Of a stretch of DNA of 64,000 nucleotides, positions 52,950 through 62,203 are shown piece by piece. Every line of letters starts with the position of its first letter. Within the stretch, counting starts at the first letter, position 1. The notes beneath the pieces were generated by a model. The model saw nothing but the letters and a program-made list of their open reading frames with translations, ran no database searches and was not told the origin of the DNA. Source of the stretch: NCEH01 sp002257205 (GTDB taxonomy: Bacteria; Pseudomonadota; Alphaproteobacteria; Rhizobiales; Xanthobacteraceae); NCBI RefSeq assembly GCF_043195105.1, contig NZ_JBAFWO010000001.1. The stretch is one strand, 5' to 3'. The position numbers and the translations under genes are program-made.

Positions 52950-55757
52950 TCAGGCCGGGATGGCGCGGCGCGGTGGTTCTTCCTCGTCGAACGAGCCTTC
53001 GAACACCGTGATCAGCGCGCGGCGGATCGCCGACTGGCGGGCGGCCCCAGTGATTTTCGCGCCCATCAGGTCGGTGACATAGAACACGTCCACCGCCCGC
53101 TCGCCGAACGTCGCCACATGGGCCGAGGCGATGTTGAGGTTCAGCCGTGACAAGGTGTTCGTCAGCTCGAACAGCAGGCCGGGCCGGTCGAGGCCGGACA
53201 CCTCCACCACCGTGTGCCGGTTCGACCAGGCATTGTTCACCGTCACCTCCGGCTCCACCGAGAAGGTGCGGCGCGCCTTGGGCAGCTTGCGGGCCATGAC
53301 TTCCGGCAGGCGGACTTCGCCGGTCAGGGCTTTCTCGATGGAGACGCGAATACGCTGGGCGCGGCGTTCTTCATCCTCGTTGCGGTCGAAGGCGCGGCGG
53401 ATGGCGATGGTGTCCAGCGCCAGCCCGTCGGTGGTGGTGGAAATCTGCGCATCGACGATGTTGGCGCCGGCCGCAGCGCAGGCCCCGGCGATCACCGACA
53501 GAAGCTTGGGATGGTCGGGGGCGAGCACGGTCAGTTCGGTGATGCCGCGTGCCGGCTCGACATCGGCATGGGTGGTGAGCGTCTGCCCGGCGGCTTCCAT
53601 TTCGGTGATGAAGCGCGCGTGCCGCACCTTGGTGTCGATGTCCGTGCGCAGCCAATAGGAGGGATAGTGCCGCGCCGAATAGATGCTCACCGCCTCCTCG
53701 CTCCAATCGCTCAGGGCATGGCGAAGCTGGGCCTGCGCCATCTTCACCCGCTTGCCGCGATCCACCTCCGAGAAGCCGCCGGTCAGCATGGGCTCGGTTT
53801 CGTAATAGAGGGTGCGCAGAAGCTGCGCCTTCCAGCCGTTCCAGGTGCCCGGCCCCACGGCGCGGATATCCGCCGTCGTGAGGATGGTGAGCAGCTTCAT
53901 GCGGTCGAGATTCTGCACCACGGCGGCGAAATTCTCGATGGTTCGGCGGTCCGAGAGATCGCGCGACTGGGCGACGGTGGACATGACCAGATGCTGCTCC
54001 ACCAGCCAGGCCACGGTCTCCGTTTCGGCGGCGCTGAGGCCGAGACGCGGGCACACGCGGCGCGCCACGCGGGCGCCGGCGATGGAATGGTCCTCGGGCC
54101 GACCCTTGGCGATGTCGTGCAGCAGCAGCGCCACATAGAGCAGGTGGCGCTGGGGCTTCAGCGTCGCCATCAGTTCGTTGGCGAGCGCATTCTCGGGATT
54201 GGTGTTGCGCTCGATCTCCGAGAGGATGCCAATGCAGCGCAGCAAATGCTCGTCCACCGTATAATGGTGGTACATATTGAACTGCATCATCGCCACGACC
54301 TTGCCGAATTCCGGCAGGAAGCGGCCCAGTACACCCACCTCGTTCATCCGCCGCAATACCGTTTCCGGCGTGTTTTTGGAGCAGATGATCTCCAAGAACA
54401 GGCGATTCGCCTCCGGATTTTCACGCAGCTTCTGATCGATCAGGGACAGTGAGCTTGCGGCGAGGCGCATGGCATCGGGATGGAGCGCGAGGTTGCGCTT
54501 GTCCGCGATGTGGAACATGCGCAGGAAGTTCACACCGTCGCGCACGAACACCAGATCGTCGGCGACATTGAGGCGCTCGGTGTCGATGACGAAGTCGGCA
54601 CTTTCCTTCAGCTTGGTGCGCTTGGCGCCGCTGCGCAGGCGGTCCACCATGCCCTTGAGGCCCGGCACCGGCTTCTCGTGCCGCGCCTCAAGCCCGGCGG
54701 AGAGGATGGCGGTGAGATCGCCCACATCCTTCGCTACCAGGAAATAATGCTTCATGAAGCGTTCAACGTCGCGCTGGCCGGGATGCTCGGTATAGCCAAG
54801 GCGCTGCGCCATTTCGCGCTGGAGGTCGAAGGAGAGGCGCTCCTCCGGCCGTCCGGTGAGGAAATGCAGGTGGCAGCGCACCGACCAGAGGAAATCCTCG
54901 CAGCGGGTGAACAGCCGAGCTTCCTCACGGGTGAACACGCCCTTGGAGACCAGTTCGCCGGTGGAGCGCACGCGATAGACGTATTTGGCGATCCAGAACA
55001 GCGTGTGCAGATCACGCAGCCCGCCCTTGCCGTCCTTCACATTGGGCTCGACCAGATAGCGCGACTGGCCCGCCTTGCGCAGGCGCTCCTCGCGCTCGGC
55101 CATCTTGGCGGTGACGAATTCGGTGGCCGTGCCTTCCACCACTTCCTTGTCGAAGCGGGTCTCCAGATCCTCGAACAGGGCCTTGTCGCCCACGAGGAAG
55201 CGCGCCTCCAGGATCGAGGTGCGGATGGTGATGTCGGCGCGCGCCTGGCGCAGGCATTCTTCCACCGAGCGGGTGGCGTGGCCCACCTTCAGGCCGAGGT
55301 CCCACAGCATGTAGAGCATGGCCTCGGCGACGCTCTCGCCCCACGCGGTCTGCTTGTAGGGCAGCACGAACAGGATGTCGGTATCCGAACCCGGCGCCAG
55401 CATCCCGCGCCCATAGCCGCCGACAGCCACCACCGCCATGCGCTCGGCACGTGAGGGATTGTCGATGGGATAAAGCACCGTGGTCGCCACTTCGTGAACG
55501 GCGGCGATGATGGCGTCCTGGAGCGAGGAAAGGCGCACCGAGCAGCAGCGCCCGCAGCCGTCCTCCATCAAAAGGCGCTCGGCCTCCACATTCCCTGCCG
55601 AGAGCGCCTGTTTCAGCCGGGCCACCACTGCGCGGCGAAGGTCCACCTCGCGTCCCGCATGGGCCTTGGCGATGTCGAGGACCTCGTCCTTCATGAGGCG
55701 GCCCAGGAACGGTTCGCCGATGGTGCGATGACCCTTGGGAATGCGGAGTGTGCTCAT
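52950..55757 (-). CDS. glnD: [protein-PII] uridylyltransferase / uridylyl-removing enzyme GlnD
   Basis: A 935-residue nitrogen sensor. Start 55757 (MSTLRIPKGHRTIGEP) is preferred over an ATG 12 codons upstream. The nucleotidyltransferase site is GGYGRGMLAPGSDTDILF (113-130), the HD hydrolase domain contains LLHDIAKGRPEDHS, and two ACT domains end the protein (TELTVLAPDHPKLLSVIAGACAAAGANIVDAQ and VVEVSGLDRPGLLFELTNTLSRL). It uridylylates PII proteins when glutamine is low and reverses this when it is high, setting GlnB/NtrB and glutamine synthetase activity. A 197-bp divergent gap separates it from the penicillin-binding protein. Confidence 0.96.
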   Translation of the reverse strand: MSTLRIPKGHRTIGEPFLGRLMKDEVLDIAKAHAGREVDLRRAVVARLKQALSAGNVEAERLLMEDGCGRCCSVRLSSLQDAIIAAVHEVATTVLYPIDNPSRAERMAVVAVGGYGRGMLAPGSDTDILFVLPYKQTAWGESVAEAMLYMLWDLGLKVGHATRSVEECLRQARADITIRTSILEARFLVGDKALFEDLETRFDKEVVEGTATEFVTAKMAEREERLRKAGQSRYLVEPNVKDGKGGLRDLHTLFWIAKYVYRVRSTGELVSKGVFTREEARLFTRCEDFLWSVRCHLHFLTGRPEERLSFDLQREMAQRLGYTEHPGQRDVERFMKHYFLVAKDVGDLTAILSAGLEARHEKPVPGLKGMVDRLRSGAKRTKLKESADFVIDTERLNVADDLVFVRDGVNFLRMFHIADKRNLALHPDAMRLAASSLSLIDQKLRENPEANRLFLEIICSKNTPETVLRRMNEVGVLGRFLPEFGKVVAMMQFNMYHHYTVDEHLLRCIGILSEIERNTNPENALANELMATLKPQRHLLYVALLLHDIAKGRPEDHSIAGARVARRVCPRLGLSAAETETVAWLVEQHLVMSTVAQSRDLSDRRTIENFAAVVQNLDRMKLLTILTTADIRAVGPGTWNGWKAQLLRTLYYETEPMLTGGFSEVDRGKRVKMAQAQLRHALSDWSEEAVSIYSARHYPSYWLRTDIDTKVRHARFITEMEAAGQTLTTHADVEPARGITELTVLAPDHPKLLSVIAGACAAAGANIVDAQISTTTDGLALDTIAIRRAFDRNEDEERRAQRIRVSIEKALTGEVRLPEVMARKLPKARRTFSVEPEVTVNNAWSNRHTVVEVSGLDRPGLLFELTNTLSRLNLNIASAHVATFGERAVDVFYVTDLMGAKITGAARQSAIRRALITVFEGSFDEEEPPRRAIPA

Positions 55758-55954
55758 GCCAGATACCGGATGGCCTGAATTCTTGCGGCCCAAAAGCGAG
55801 CCGAGCTTTCCGCTTTATCCCAATCGCGCGGCGCCGTCACGGCGCGCTGCGGGGATAAGAGCGGTGGTTTTTCGCCCCCGCCATTAACCGCCCCTTAAAT
55901 GGCCGCAATCGAAGGTCGTTTAGGTCTGCTCAGAGAGCGGCGGACGGAACATTC

Positions 55955-58228
55955 ATGGCGTGGAGAGGCAAAAGCGAAGGGGAACGGCGGGAGCCTCTGT
56001 TGGAGCGCCCGGAGAGCCTGTTCGACATTCGTCTCGACGCGACCGACCGGCCCGGCGGCATTCCTTATGAGGAAAAACCGCGCGGCGCGCCGGGAAACGC
56101 GAAGAGCCGTCGGCGAGCCGAACCTGGCTTTGCCCCTGGCGAGGAGCTTGAGGAGGACAGCGCCGTCACCCGTCGCCCGTCCCGAACCGCAGCCGTGCGC
56201 AGCGAAAGCCGCCATGAACGTGCCGCTGAGCCCGCGCGCCGGGCCGAGGCCCGTGGCAAGCCGCGCAAGCGCCGGCGCGGCTTTTTCTCACTGTTCGGCC
56301 TCATCAAATGGGGCCTGATTCTCGGCCTGTGGGCGCTGCTTGCGGTGGCCGGCGTGGTCGCCTACGAGGCGTCCAAGCTGCCCTCCATGCAGACCCTCAT
56401 GGTGCCGAAGCGTCCGCCCACCGTGATGATCCAGGCGGCGGACGGCAGGCCGCTGGCCACGCGCGGTGACATGGGTGGCGCGGCCGTGCCCTTGAAGGAA
56501 TTGCCCGCCTATCTCCCCAAGGCCTTCATCGCCATCGAGGATCGGCGCTTCTACGACCATTGGGGCATCGACGTGATGGGCCTTGCCCGCGCGATGTTCA
56601 CCAATCTCACCTCCGGACGGGTGCGCCAGGGCGGTTCGACCCTGACCCAGCAGCTCGCCAAGAACCTGTTCCTGACCCAGGAACGCACGTTCGCGCGCAA
56701 AATCCAGGAAGTGGTGCTGGCGCTGTGGCTGGAGAAGAAATTCTCCAAGGCCGAGATCCTCGACCTCTACATGAACCGGGTTTATTTCGGCTCCGGCGCC
56801 TATGGGGTGGAGGCGGCGGCGCAGCGCTATTTCGGCAAGTCGGCGCGCAATGTGACGCTGTCGGAGGCCGCCATGCTCGCCGGCATCGTCAACGCCCCCT
56901 CGCGCCTTGCGCCGACTCGCAATCTGAAGGCCGCGCAGGATCGTGCCGCGCTGGTGCTCGTTTCCATGCGAGAGCATGGGCTGATCAGCCCCGACATGGC
57001 CAAGATCGCGCTCGCGCGCCCCGCCACGGTGGCCAAGCCCACGGGTCCCGAATCCATCGGCTATGTGGCCGACTGGGTGATGGAGCAGATGGATTCCTAT
57101 GTGGGCGAATTGTCCGGCGACGTGACAGTGCGGACCACCATCGACGCCAACCTGCAATCCGTCGCTCAAGCCGCCGTTACCGACACTTTGGCGAAGTCCG
57201 GCGCGAAATATGGCGTGGGTCAGGGGGCGCTGGTCTCGCTCGATACCGACGGCGCCGTGAAGGCGCTGGTGGGCGGGCGCTCCTATGAGGACAGCCAGTA
57301 TAATCGCGCCGTCACCGCACGCCGCCAACCCGGCTCCTCCTTCAAGCCGTTCGTCTATCTCACGGCGCTGGAGCGGGGGCTGACTCCCGATACGGTGCGC
57401 GAGGATGCGCCGATCCAGCTCAAGGGCTGGCGGCCGGAGAATGCCAGCCACGAATATCGCGGGCCGGTGACGCTCCAGACCGCGCTGGCCCTTTCGCTCA
57501 ATACGGTGTCGGTGCGGCTCGCGCTGGAAGTGGGCCCCAAAGCCATCGTCGCCACGGCCAAGCGGCTCGGTATCGCGTCCCCGCTCGATCCCAACCCCTC
57601 GATTGCGCTCGGCACGTCGGAAGTCTCGGTGCTGGAACTCGCCGCGGCCTATACGCCGTTCGCCAATGGCGGCATCGGCGTCATCCCGTATGTGATCGAC
57701 AGCGTGAAGGGCGCCGACGGCAAGGTGCTCTATGCCCGCACCACCTCCGGGCCGGGCCGGGTGGTGGCGCCGGAATACGTCGCCATGATGAACCATATGA
57801 TGGAGGAGACGCTGATCTCCGGCACCGGCCGGCGCGCGGAGCTTCCCGGCTGGGACGCGGCCGGCAAGACCGGCACCTCGCAGGATTATCGCGACGCCTG
57901 GTTCGTCGGCTATACCGCCCGCTTCGTCACCGCCGTGTGGCTGGGCAACGACGATTCCTCGCCCACGAAGAAGGCCTCGGGCGCGAACCTGCCGGCGGAA
58001 ATCTGGAGCCGCTACATGAAGGTGGCCCACCAGGGCGTGCCGATCACGGAACTGCCCGGCGGCGCCCGCTCGCCCGGCTTCGGCCTGCCCCTGCCTCCGG
58101 GCGCTGTGCCGGACGAGGCGCCGCCCGCCGTCGTCGGCCAGATCCCCCAACAGGTGCCGCCGCAGCAGGACGAGCCCATGACGCTGGACCGCTGGTTCGT
58201 GGATACGTTCCTGGGCGGGCGACGCTGA
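55955..58228 (+). CDS. class A penicillin-binding protein (PBP1-type)
   Basis: A 757-residue bifunctional peptidoglycan synthase. A basic cytoplasmic arm of about 110 residues (ending KPRKRRRG) leads into one membrane helix (112-138). The GT51 glycosyltransferase has IEDRRFYDHWGID with catalytic E195 and GGSTLTQQLAKN; the transpeptidase has S461-S-F-K464, SLNTVSV (SxN) and KTGTSQDYRDAWFVGYT. The C-terminus is a Pro-rich tail. It polymerises glycan and cross-links it in the periplasm. It is shorter than E. coli PBP1A and lacks its OB insert, so it resembles PBP1C/2A-like class A enzymes of Hyphomicrobiales; mrcA is not assigned. Confidence 0.92.
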   Translation: MAWRGKSEGERREPLLERPESLFDIRLDATDRPGGIPYEEKPRGAPGNAKSRRRAEPGFAPGEELEEDSAVTRRPSRTAAVRSESRHERAAEPARRAEARGKPRKRRRGFFSLFGLIKWGLILGLWALLAVAGVVAYEASKLPSMQTLMVPKRPPTVMIQAADGRPLATRGDMGGAAVPLKELPAYLPKAFIAIEDRRFYDHWGIDVMGLARAMFTNLTSGRVRQGGSTLTQQLAKNLFLTQERTFARKIQEVVLALWLEKKFSKAEILDLYMNRVYFGSGAYGVEAAAQRYFGKSARNVTLSEAAMLAGIVNAPSRLAPTRNLKAAQDRAALVLVSMREHGLISPDMAKIALARPATVAKPTGPESIGYVADWVMEQMDSYVGELSGDVTVRTTIDANLQSVAQAAVTDTLAKSGAKYGVGQGALVSLDTDGAVKALVGGRSYEDSQYNRAVTARRQPGSSFKPFVYLTALERGLTPDTVREDAPIQLKGWRPENASHEYRGPVTLQTALALSLNTVSVRLALEVGPKAIVATAKRLGIASPLDPNPSIALGTSEVSVLELAAAYTPFANGGIGVIPYVIDSVKGADGKVLYARTTSGPGRVVAPEYVAMMNHMMEETLISGTGRRAELPGWDAAGKTGTSQDYRDAWFVGYTARFVTAVWLGNDDSSPTKKASGANLPAEIWSRYMKVAHQGVPITELPGGARSPGFGLPLPPGAVPDEAPPAVVGQIPQQVPPQQDEPMTLDRWFVDTFLGGRR

Positions 58229-58241
58229 GGCGGGGCGCTTG

Positions 58242-59039
58242 CTACCGAAGGGCGGTCTTGTCCGGCGGCGTCTTGTCGGGCCCGAACATCAGCCCGGCCT
58301 CGCGGAAGCCGCCGTCCACGTTTAGCGTATGGCCGTGCACGTAACGGCTTTCATCGGATGAGAGGAACACCGCCGCGTCCGCGATCTCCTCCGGCGTCCC
58401 ATACCGGTTCATGGGGATCAAATAGGTGTAGGCGGCGCGGGTCGCCGCATCGTGGGCGTATTTCGCCATCTCAGTCTCAATGGCGCCCGGGGCAATATTG
58501 TTCACGTTGATGCGGTGCTGGGCGAGTTCTACCGCCATCACCTTGGTGAGCAGTTCCAGCCCCGCCTTTGCGGCGCCATAGGCCGCCCGGCCATTGCCGC
58601 CGCGCTGGCCGGAAAGCGAGGCGATGTTGACGATCTTGCCCCCGCCGCTCTTCACCATCTCCTTCGCCACCGATTGGGCGACGAAGAAGGCGCCGGTGAG
58701 GTTGATGCCGACGATGCGGCGCCATTCCTCCAGCGAGGTTTCAAGGAACGGAGTGTTGCCGCCGATCCCGGCATTGTTGATGAGGATGTCGATCCGGCCA
58801 TGAGCCTGAACCAGATCCCGCACCAGGGCGGTCACCGACGGAGGATCGGCGACATCGACCGTCATCGCGGCGGACCGCCCGCCGCTCGCCTCGATGGCCT
58901 CAGCGGCGGACTTCGCGCCGTCCAAATTCTGGTCGGCGATGATCACCGTCGCGCCCTCGCGTGCAAGGGCCTTGGCCACGGCAAAGCCGATGCCGCGGGC
59001 TCCGCCTGTCACGAGCGCAATCTTCCCATCCAAACGCAT
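58242..59039 (-). CDS. SDR family oxidoreductase of the TRAP/RuBisCO-like cluster
   Basis: A 265-residue classical SDR with TGGARGIG (residues 11-18), NNAGIGGNTPF, the SLSGQRGGNGRAAYGAAK active site (YxxxK) and the HTLNVDGGF ending. It is the last gene of the minus-strand cluster, 62 bp downstream of the TRAP binding protein and convergent with the penicillin-binding protein. Context suggests oxidation or reduction of a sugar acid or sugar alcohol, the substrate of the cluster, with NAD(P). The exact step cannot be read from the sequence. Confidence 0.82.
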   Translation of the reverse strand: MRLDGKIALVTGGARGIGFAVAKALAREGATVIIADQNLDGAKSAAEAIEASGGRSAAMTVDVADPPSVTALVRDLVQAHGRIDILINNAGIGGNTPFLETSLEEWRRIVGINLTGAFFVAQSVAKEMVKSGGGKIVNIASLSGQRGGNGRAAYGAAKAGLELLTKVMAVELAQHRINVNNIAPGAIETEMAKYAHDAATRAAYTYLIPMNRYGTPEEIADAAVFLSSDESRYVHGHTLNVDGGFREAGLMFGPDKTPPDKTALR

Positions 59040-59101
59040 AGTGCAGATCTCCGCGCGAAAGGGGGATGCTCCCGCATCCCCATTCGCTTAATTCGAAAGG
59101 A

Positions 59102-60130
59102 TCAGGAGAGCTTTCCGACGCTCTTTTCAAGGATGCCCCACAATTCGTCCCCGTACTTCGCGCGCCATTCCTTGTAGAAGCCGGCATCGCTCAGCGCAGC
59201 GCGGAACGGAACCGTGTCCGGCTCGTTGAAAATGAGACCCTTTTCGGTGAGCGTGCCCTTGAGCGAGACGGCAAGTTTCGCCATGTCCTCGCGCTCCGCC
59301 ATGGCTGCCATGTTGAGGTTCTTGGCGACAATGTCCCGGGCATCCTGGGGCAAGGCTTCCCAGTTGCGCTTGTTGGCGACGCAGAAGAAGGCGTCCCACA
59401 TATGATTGGTGATCGCGCAGTATTTCTGCACTTCGAATATATTCGCCGTATAGATATTGGCGAGCGAATTCTCCTGGCCGTCGACAACCTTCGTCTGGAG
59501 CGCGGAATAGATCTCGCTGAAATTGATAGACGTGGGTGCCGCGCCGAAGGCCTGGAACATGGAGGTCCACAGCGCACCGACCGGAACGCGGATCTTGAAG
59601 TTCTTCAGGTCCGCAGGCGTGGCGATCGGCTTGGTGCTGGAGGTGATCTGGCGGAAGCCGTTGTCCCACATCTTGTCCATGGGCACGAGGTTGGCCTTGG
59701 AGATGCGCAGGCGCAGGGCTTCGCCCAGCTCTCCGTCCATGGTCTTCCAGACCGCCGCATAGTCCGGGAACAGGAAGCCGAGGCCATAGATGGAGGCCGA
59801 CGGCACGATGGTCGAGAGCACGTTGATGCCGGAGTTCAGGAACAGGTCGATGCCGCCGGCGCGTACCTGCGACAGCATATCCGTATCGCCGCCAAGCTGG
59901 TTGTTGGGATAGACCTGCAAGTCCACCTTGCCGTTGGTTTCGGCAAGGATGCGCACAGCAGCTTCCCTGGCGCGGGTCGTAATTGGGTGGGATTCCGCGA
60001 CATTGAAGGCGAACTTCAGCGTGAAGTCTGCGGCGGCCTTAGCCCGGCGCACGGGCAGCCCGAATGCGGCCGCCGCGGTGCCAGCGGCGAGTCCTGTCGT
60101 GAACGTGCGGCGTGAAAGACGTATGGTCAT
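59102..60130 (-). CDS. TRAP transporter substrate-binding protein (DctP family)
   Basis: A 342-residue periplasmic protein. The N-terminus has a twin-arginine signal (LSRRTFTTGLAAG, R7-R8), so it may be exported folded by Tat. The DctP domain includes FNVAESHPITTRAREAAVRI, and NFKIRVPVGALW, in which R181 is the conserved arginine that binds the substrate carboxylate in this family. This indicates an acidic ligand, such as a sugar acid. It sits 58 bases downstream of the fused permease in the same operon. Confidence 0.93.
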   Translation of the reverse strand: MTIRLSRRTFTTGLAAGTAAAAFGLPVRRAKAAADFTLKFAFNVAESHPITTRAREAAVRILAETNGKVDLQVYPNNQLGGDTDMLSQVRAGGIDLFLNSGINVLSTIVPSASIYGLGFLFPDYAAVWKTMDGELGEALRLRISKANLVPMDKMWDNGFRQITSSTKPIATPADLKNFKIRVPVGALWTSMFQAFGAAPTSINFSEIYSALQTKVVDGQENSLANIYTANIFEVQKYCAITNHMWDAFFCVANKRNWEALPQDARDIVAKNLNMAAMAEREDMAKLAVSLKGTLTEKGLIFNEPDTVPFRAALSDAGFYKEWRAKYGDELWGILEKSVGKLS

Positions 60131-60188
60131 CTGTTTACTCCCTGAATGTATTGTTTGTTGTTGCTTGTGCTCTGCTTATCTTGCGGCT

Positions 60189-62075
60189 TCAGAGGAAGCC
60201 GATGGAGATCCATGGGACGAGCGCGACGATGACGAGGCCGATCAGCATCGCGACGATGTAGCCCACGATCGGTCTCATGCCGTCGTTGGGATGGATGCGG
60301 CTGATGGCGCAGGCCGCGTAATATCCGACCCCGAACGGCGGGGCGAAAAGGCCGATGCCCATGGCAAGCACCACCACCATCGCATATTGCACCTGGTGGA
60401 TTCCGAGAGCCTGCGCGATCGGGAACAGCAGCGGCCCGAACAGCACGATGGCGGGAATGCCTTCCAGCACGCTGCCGAGGATGATGAAGGCGACGATGGA
60501 CACGGCCATGAAGGTGCCCGCGCCCCCCGGCAACCCGGTCATGGACTTTGCCAGCGAGTGCGAGAAGCCTGACTGGGTCAAGCTCCACGCCATGGCGGTT
60601 GCGGTGCCGATGATCAGCAGGATCGCGCCGGACAGGCTGGCGGTCTCCACCAGCATCGGCTTCAGCCGCCGCCAGTTGAACTGGCGGTAGAGCAACAAGC
60701 CGGCGACGATGGAATAGGCGATACCGATGGTGGAGACCTCCGTGGCGGTTGCCACGCCCTCGATGACCGCGGTGCGGATCACGAAGGGCAGCGCCAGCGC
60801 CGGCAGGGCGACGACGAAGGCGCGGCCGATTTCCCGGGCCGTGGCCTTCTTGACGTGGCTCAGGTCCTCCCCGCGATAGCGCCACCAGACCAGCCCGCAC
60901 AGAGTGATCGCCAGAATGACGCCGGGCAGCAGGCCGCCGGTGAACAAGGCGGCGATCGAGACCCCGGTCACCGAGCCGATGGTGATGAGGACGATGCTCG
61001 GCGGGATGGTCTCTGTCTGCGCGCCGGTTGCGGCGAGCAAGGCGACGAGATCGCCTTCCTTTGCGCCTCGCTTCTTCATCTCGGGGAACAGCACCGGCGC
61101 AACCGCCGCCATGTCGGCGGCCTTGGAACCGGAGATGCCGGAGACCAGATACATGGCGCCGACCAGCACATAATGCAGGCCGCCCTTCACGTGGCCGAGC
61201 ATGCTGGCGAGGAACTGCACCATGGCCTTGGCCATGCCGGTCATCTCGATCAGCTGGCCGAGGAAGACGAACAGCGGCACCGCCAGAAGGATCAGATGGC
61301 TGACCCCCTCGTCGATGCGGCCGACGATGACCAGTGGCGGGGTCCGCGTCGTCAGCATGAGATAGCCGAATGTCGCCAGCCCGAACGCGAAGGCGATGGG
61401 GACGCCGCCGAAGACGCAGGCCGCGACGACACCGACGAAAAAGATGAGCAGGTTCAGATTGCCGAATGGCTTCAGCACCGGCCCCAACAGCCAGAACAGG
61501 CCGATCACGAGAGCGGTCGCGACCAGCGCGCCGAGCACGAGGCGCAGGCTGGCGAATTGCAGAAGCCGCAGAATCGCAAAAACCGCCATCAGGCCGAGCC
61601 CCACCGGCATCGCCGAGGCACGCCAGGAATTCTGCAGGTCCAGTGCCGGGGTGCGGACGATCACTTCTTCATGCGCATAATCGAGCGCGGCAGGCAGGAT
61701 GAGCAACAGGAAGGCGAGGGCGGTGGACACCGCGATCACCTCGATGAAGGCACGCCCCCCGGGCTTCAAGGCTCCCACGAAGGCGGTCATGCGCATATGC
61801 TCGCCGCGCTGGAAGGCGACCGCTGACCCGAGCATGGCCAGCCAGAGGAAGAGCATGGAGGCCAGTTCGTCGGACCAGACCAGCGGCTGATGGAAAACGT
61901 AGCGGGCCAGCACACCGGAGAACAGGATCAGGATCTCCGCGCTCACCAGAATGGCGACCGGAACCTCCAGGATCCGGGCGATGACGATCTCCGTCTGGCG
62001 GGCAATGGCAGCCACGGAGGAGGGTGGCGCGGTAGGCGCCGCTGCCACGACCTGATCGGTGTGCATGGCCGTCAT
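60189..62075 (-). CDS. TRAP transporter fused permease (DctQ-DctM)
   Basis: A 628-residue inner-membrane protein that joins the small and large TRAP subunits. Residues about 20-165 are DctQ (four helices; RYVFHQPLVWSDELASMLFLWLAMLGSAVAFQRGEHMRM is the signature). After two linker helices, about 200-628 form DctM with GGVPIAFAFGLATFGYL, AAVAPVLFPEMKKRG and the PPSIVLITIGSVTGVSIAALFTGGLLPGV motif. It works with the neighbouring DctP protein as a sodium-driven importer. The start at 62075 has no clear ribosome site of its own and overlaps by ATGA a 35-codon frame that does have one. ATG 62066 is in frame as well. Confidence 0.9.
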   Translation of the reverse strand: MTAMHTDQVVAAAPTAPPSSVAAIARQTEIVIARILEVPVAILVSAEILILFSGVLARYVFHQPLVWSDELASMLFLWLAMLGSAVAFQRGEHMRMTAFVGALKPGGRAFIEVIAVSTALAFLLLILPAALDYAHEEVIVRTPALDLQNSWRASAMPVGLGLMAVFAILRLLQFASLRLVLGALVATALVIGLFWLLGPVLKPFGNLNLLIFFVGVVAACVFGGVPIAFAFGLATFGYLMLTTRTPPLVIVGRIDEGVSHLILLAVPLFVFLGQLIEMTGMAKAMVQFLASMLGHVKGGLHYVLVGAMYLVSGISGSKAADMAAVAPVLFPEMKKRGAKEGDLVALLAATGAQTETIPPSIVLITIGSVTGVSIAALFTGGLLPGVILAITLCGLVWWRYRGEDLSHVKKATAREIGRAFVVALPALALPFVIRTAVIEGVATATEVSTIGIAYSIVAGLLLYRQFNWRRLKPMLVETASLSGAILLIIGTATAMAWSLTQSGFSHSLAKSMTGLPGGAGTFMAVSIVAFIILGSVLEGIPAIVLFGPLLFPIAQALGIHQVQYAMVVVLAMGIGLFAPPFGVGYYAACAISRIHPNDGMRPIVGYIVAMLIGLVIVALVPWISIGFL

Positions 62076-62179
62076 ACCACGTGTACGCAGCACGAGGCCG
62101 CGAGATGCGATGCGCCGGGCAAGAAGATGTTCGTCGCGCGGAACGAAGCGAAATGTTGGCGTTGACCTCCCGAGATCAT
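62072..62179 (-). CDS. possible 35-codon leader ORF coupled to the TRAP permease
   Basis: On the minus strand, AGGAGG (62188-62193) lies eight bases before an ATG at 62179 that opens a stop-free 35-codon frame (MISGGQRQHFASFRATNIF...HVV). Its TGA overlaps the permease ATG by ATGA. The permease itself lacks a Shine-Dalgarno site, so this frame could deliver ribosomes by translational coupling. The peptide has two adjacent cysteines near its end and no known domain. It could instead be a relic or chance frame. Confidence 0.4.
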   Translation of the reverse strand: MISGGQRQHFASFRATNIFLPGASHLAASCCVHVV

Positions 62180-62203
62180 AGGCGTCTCCTCCTTTTTTGA
62201 TGT

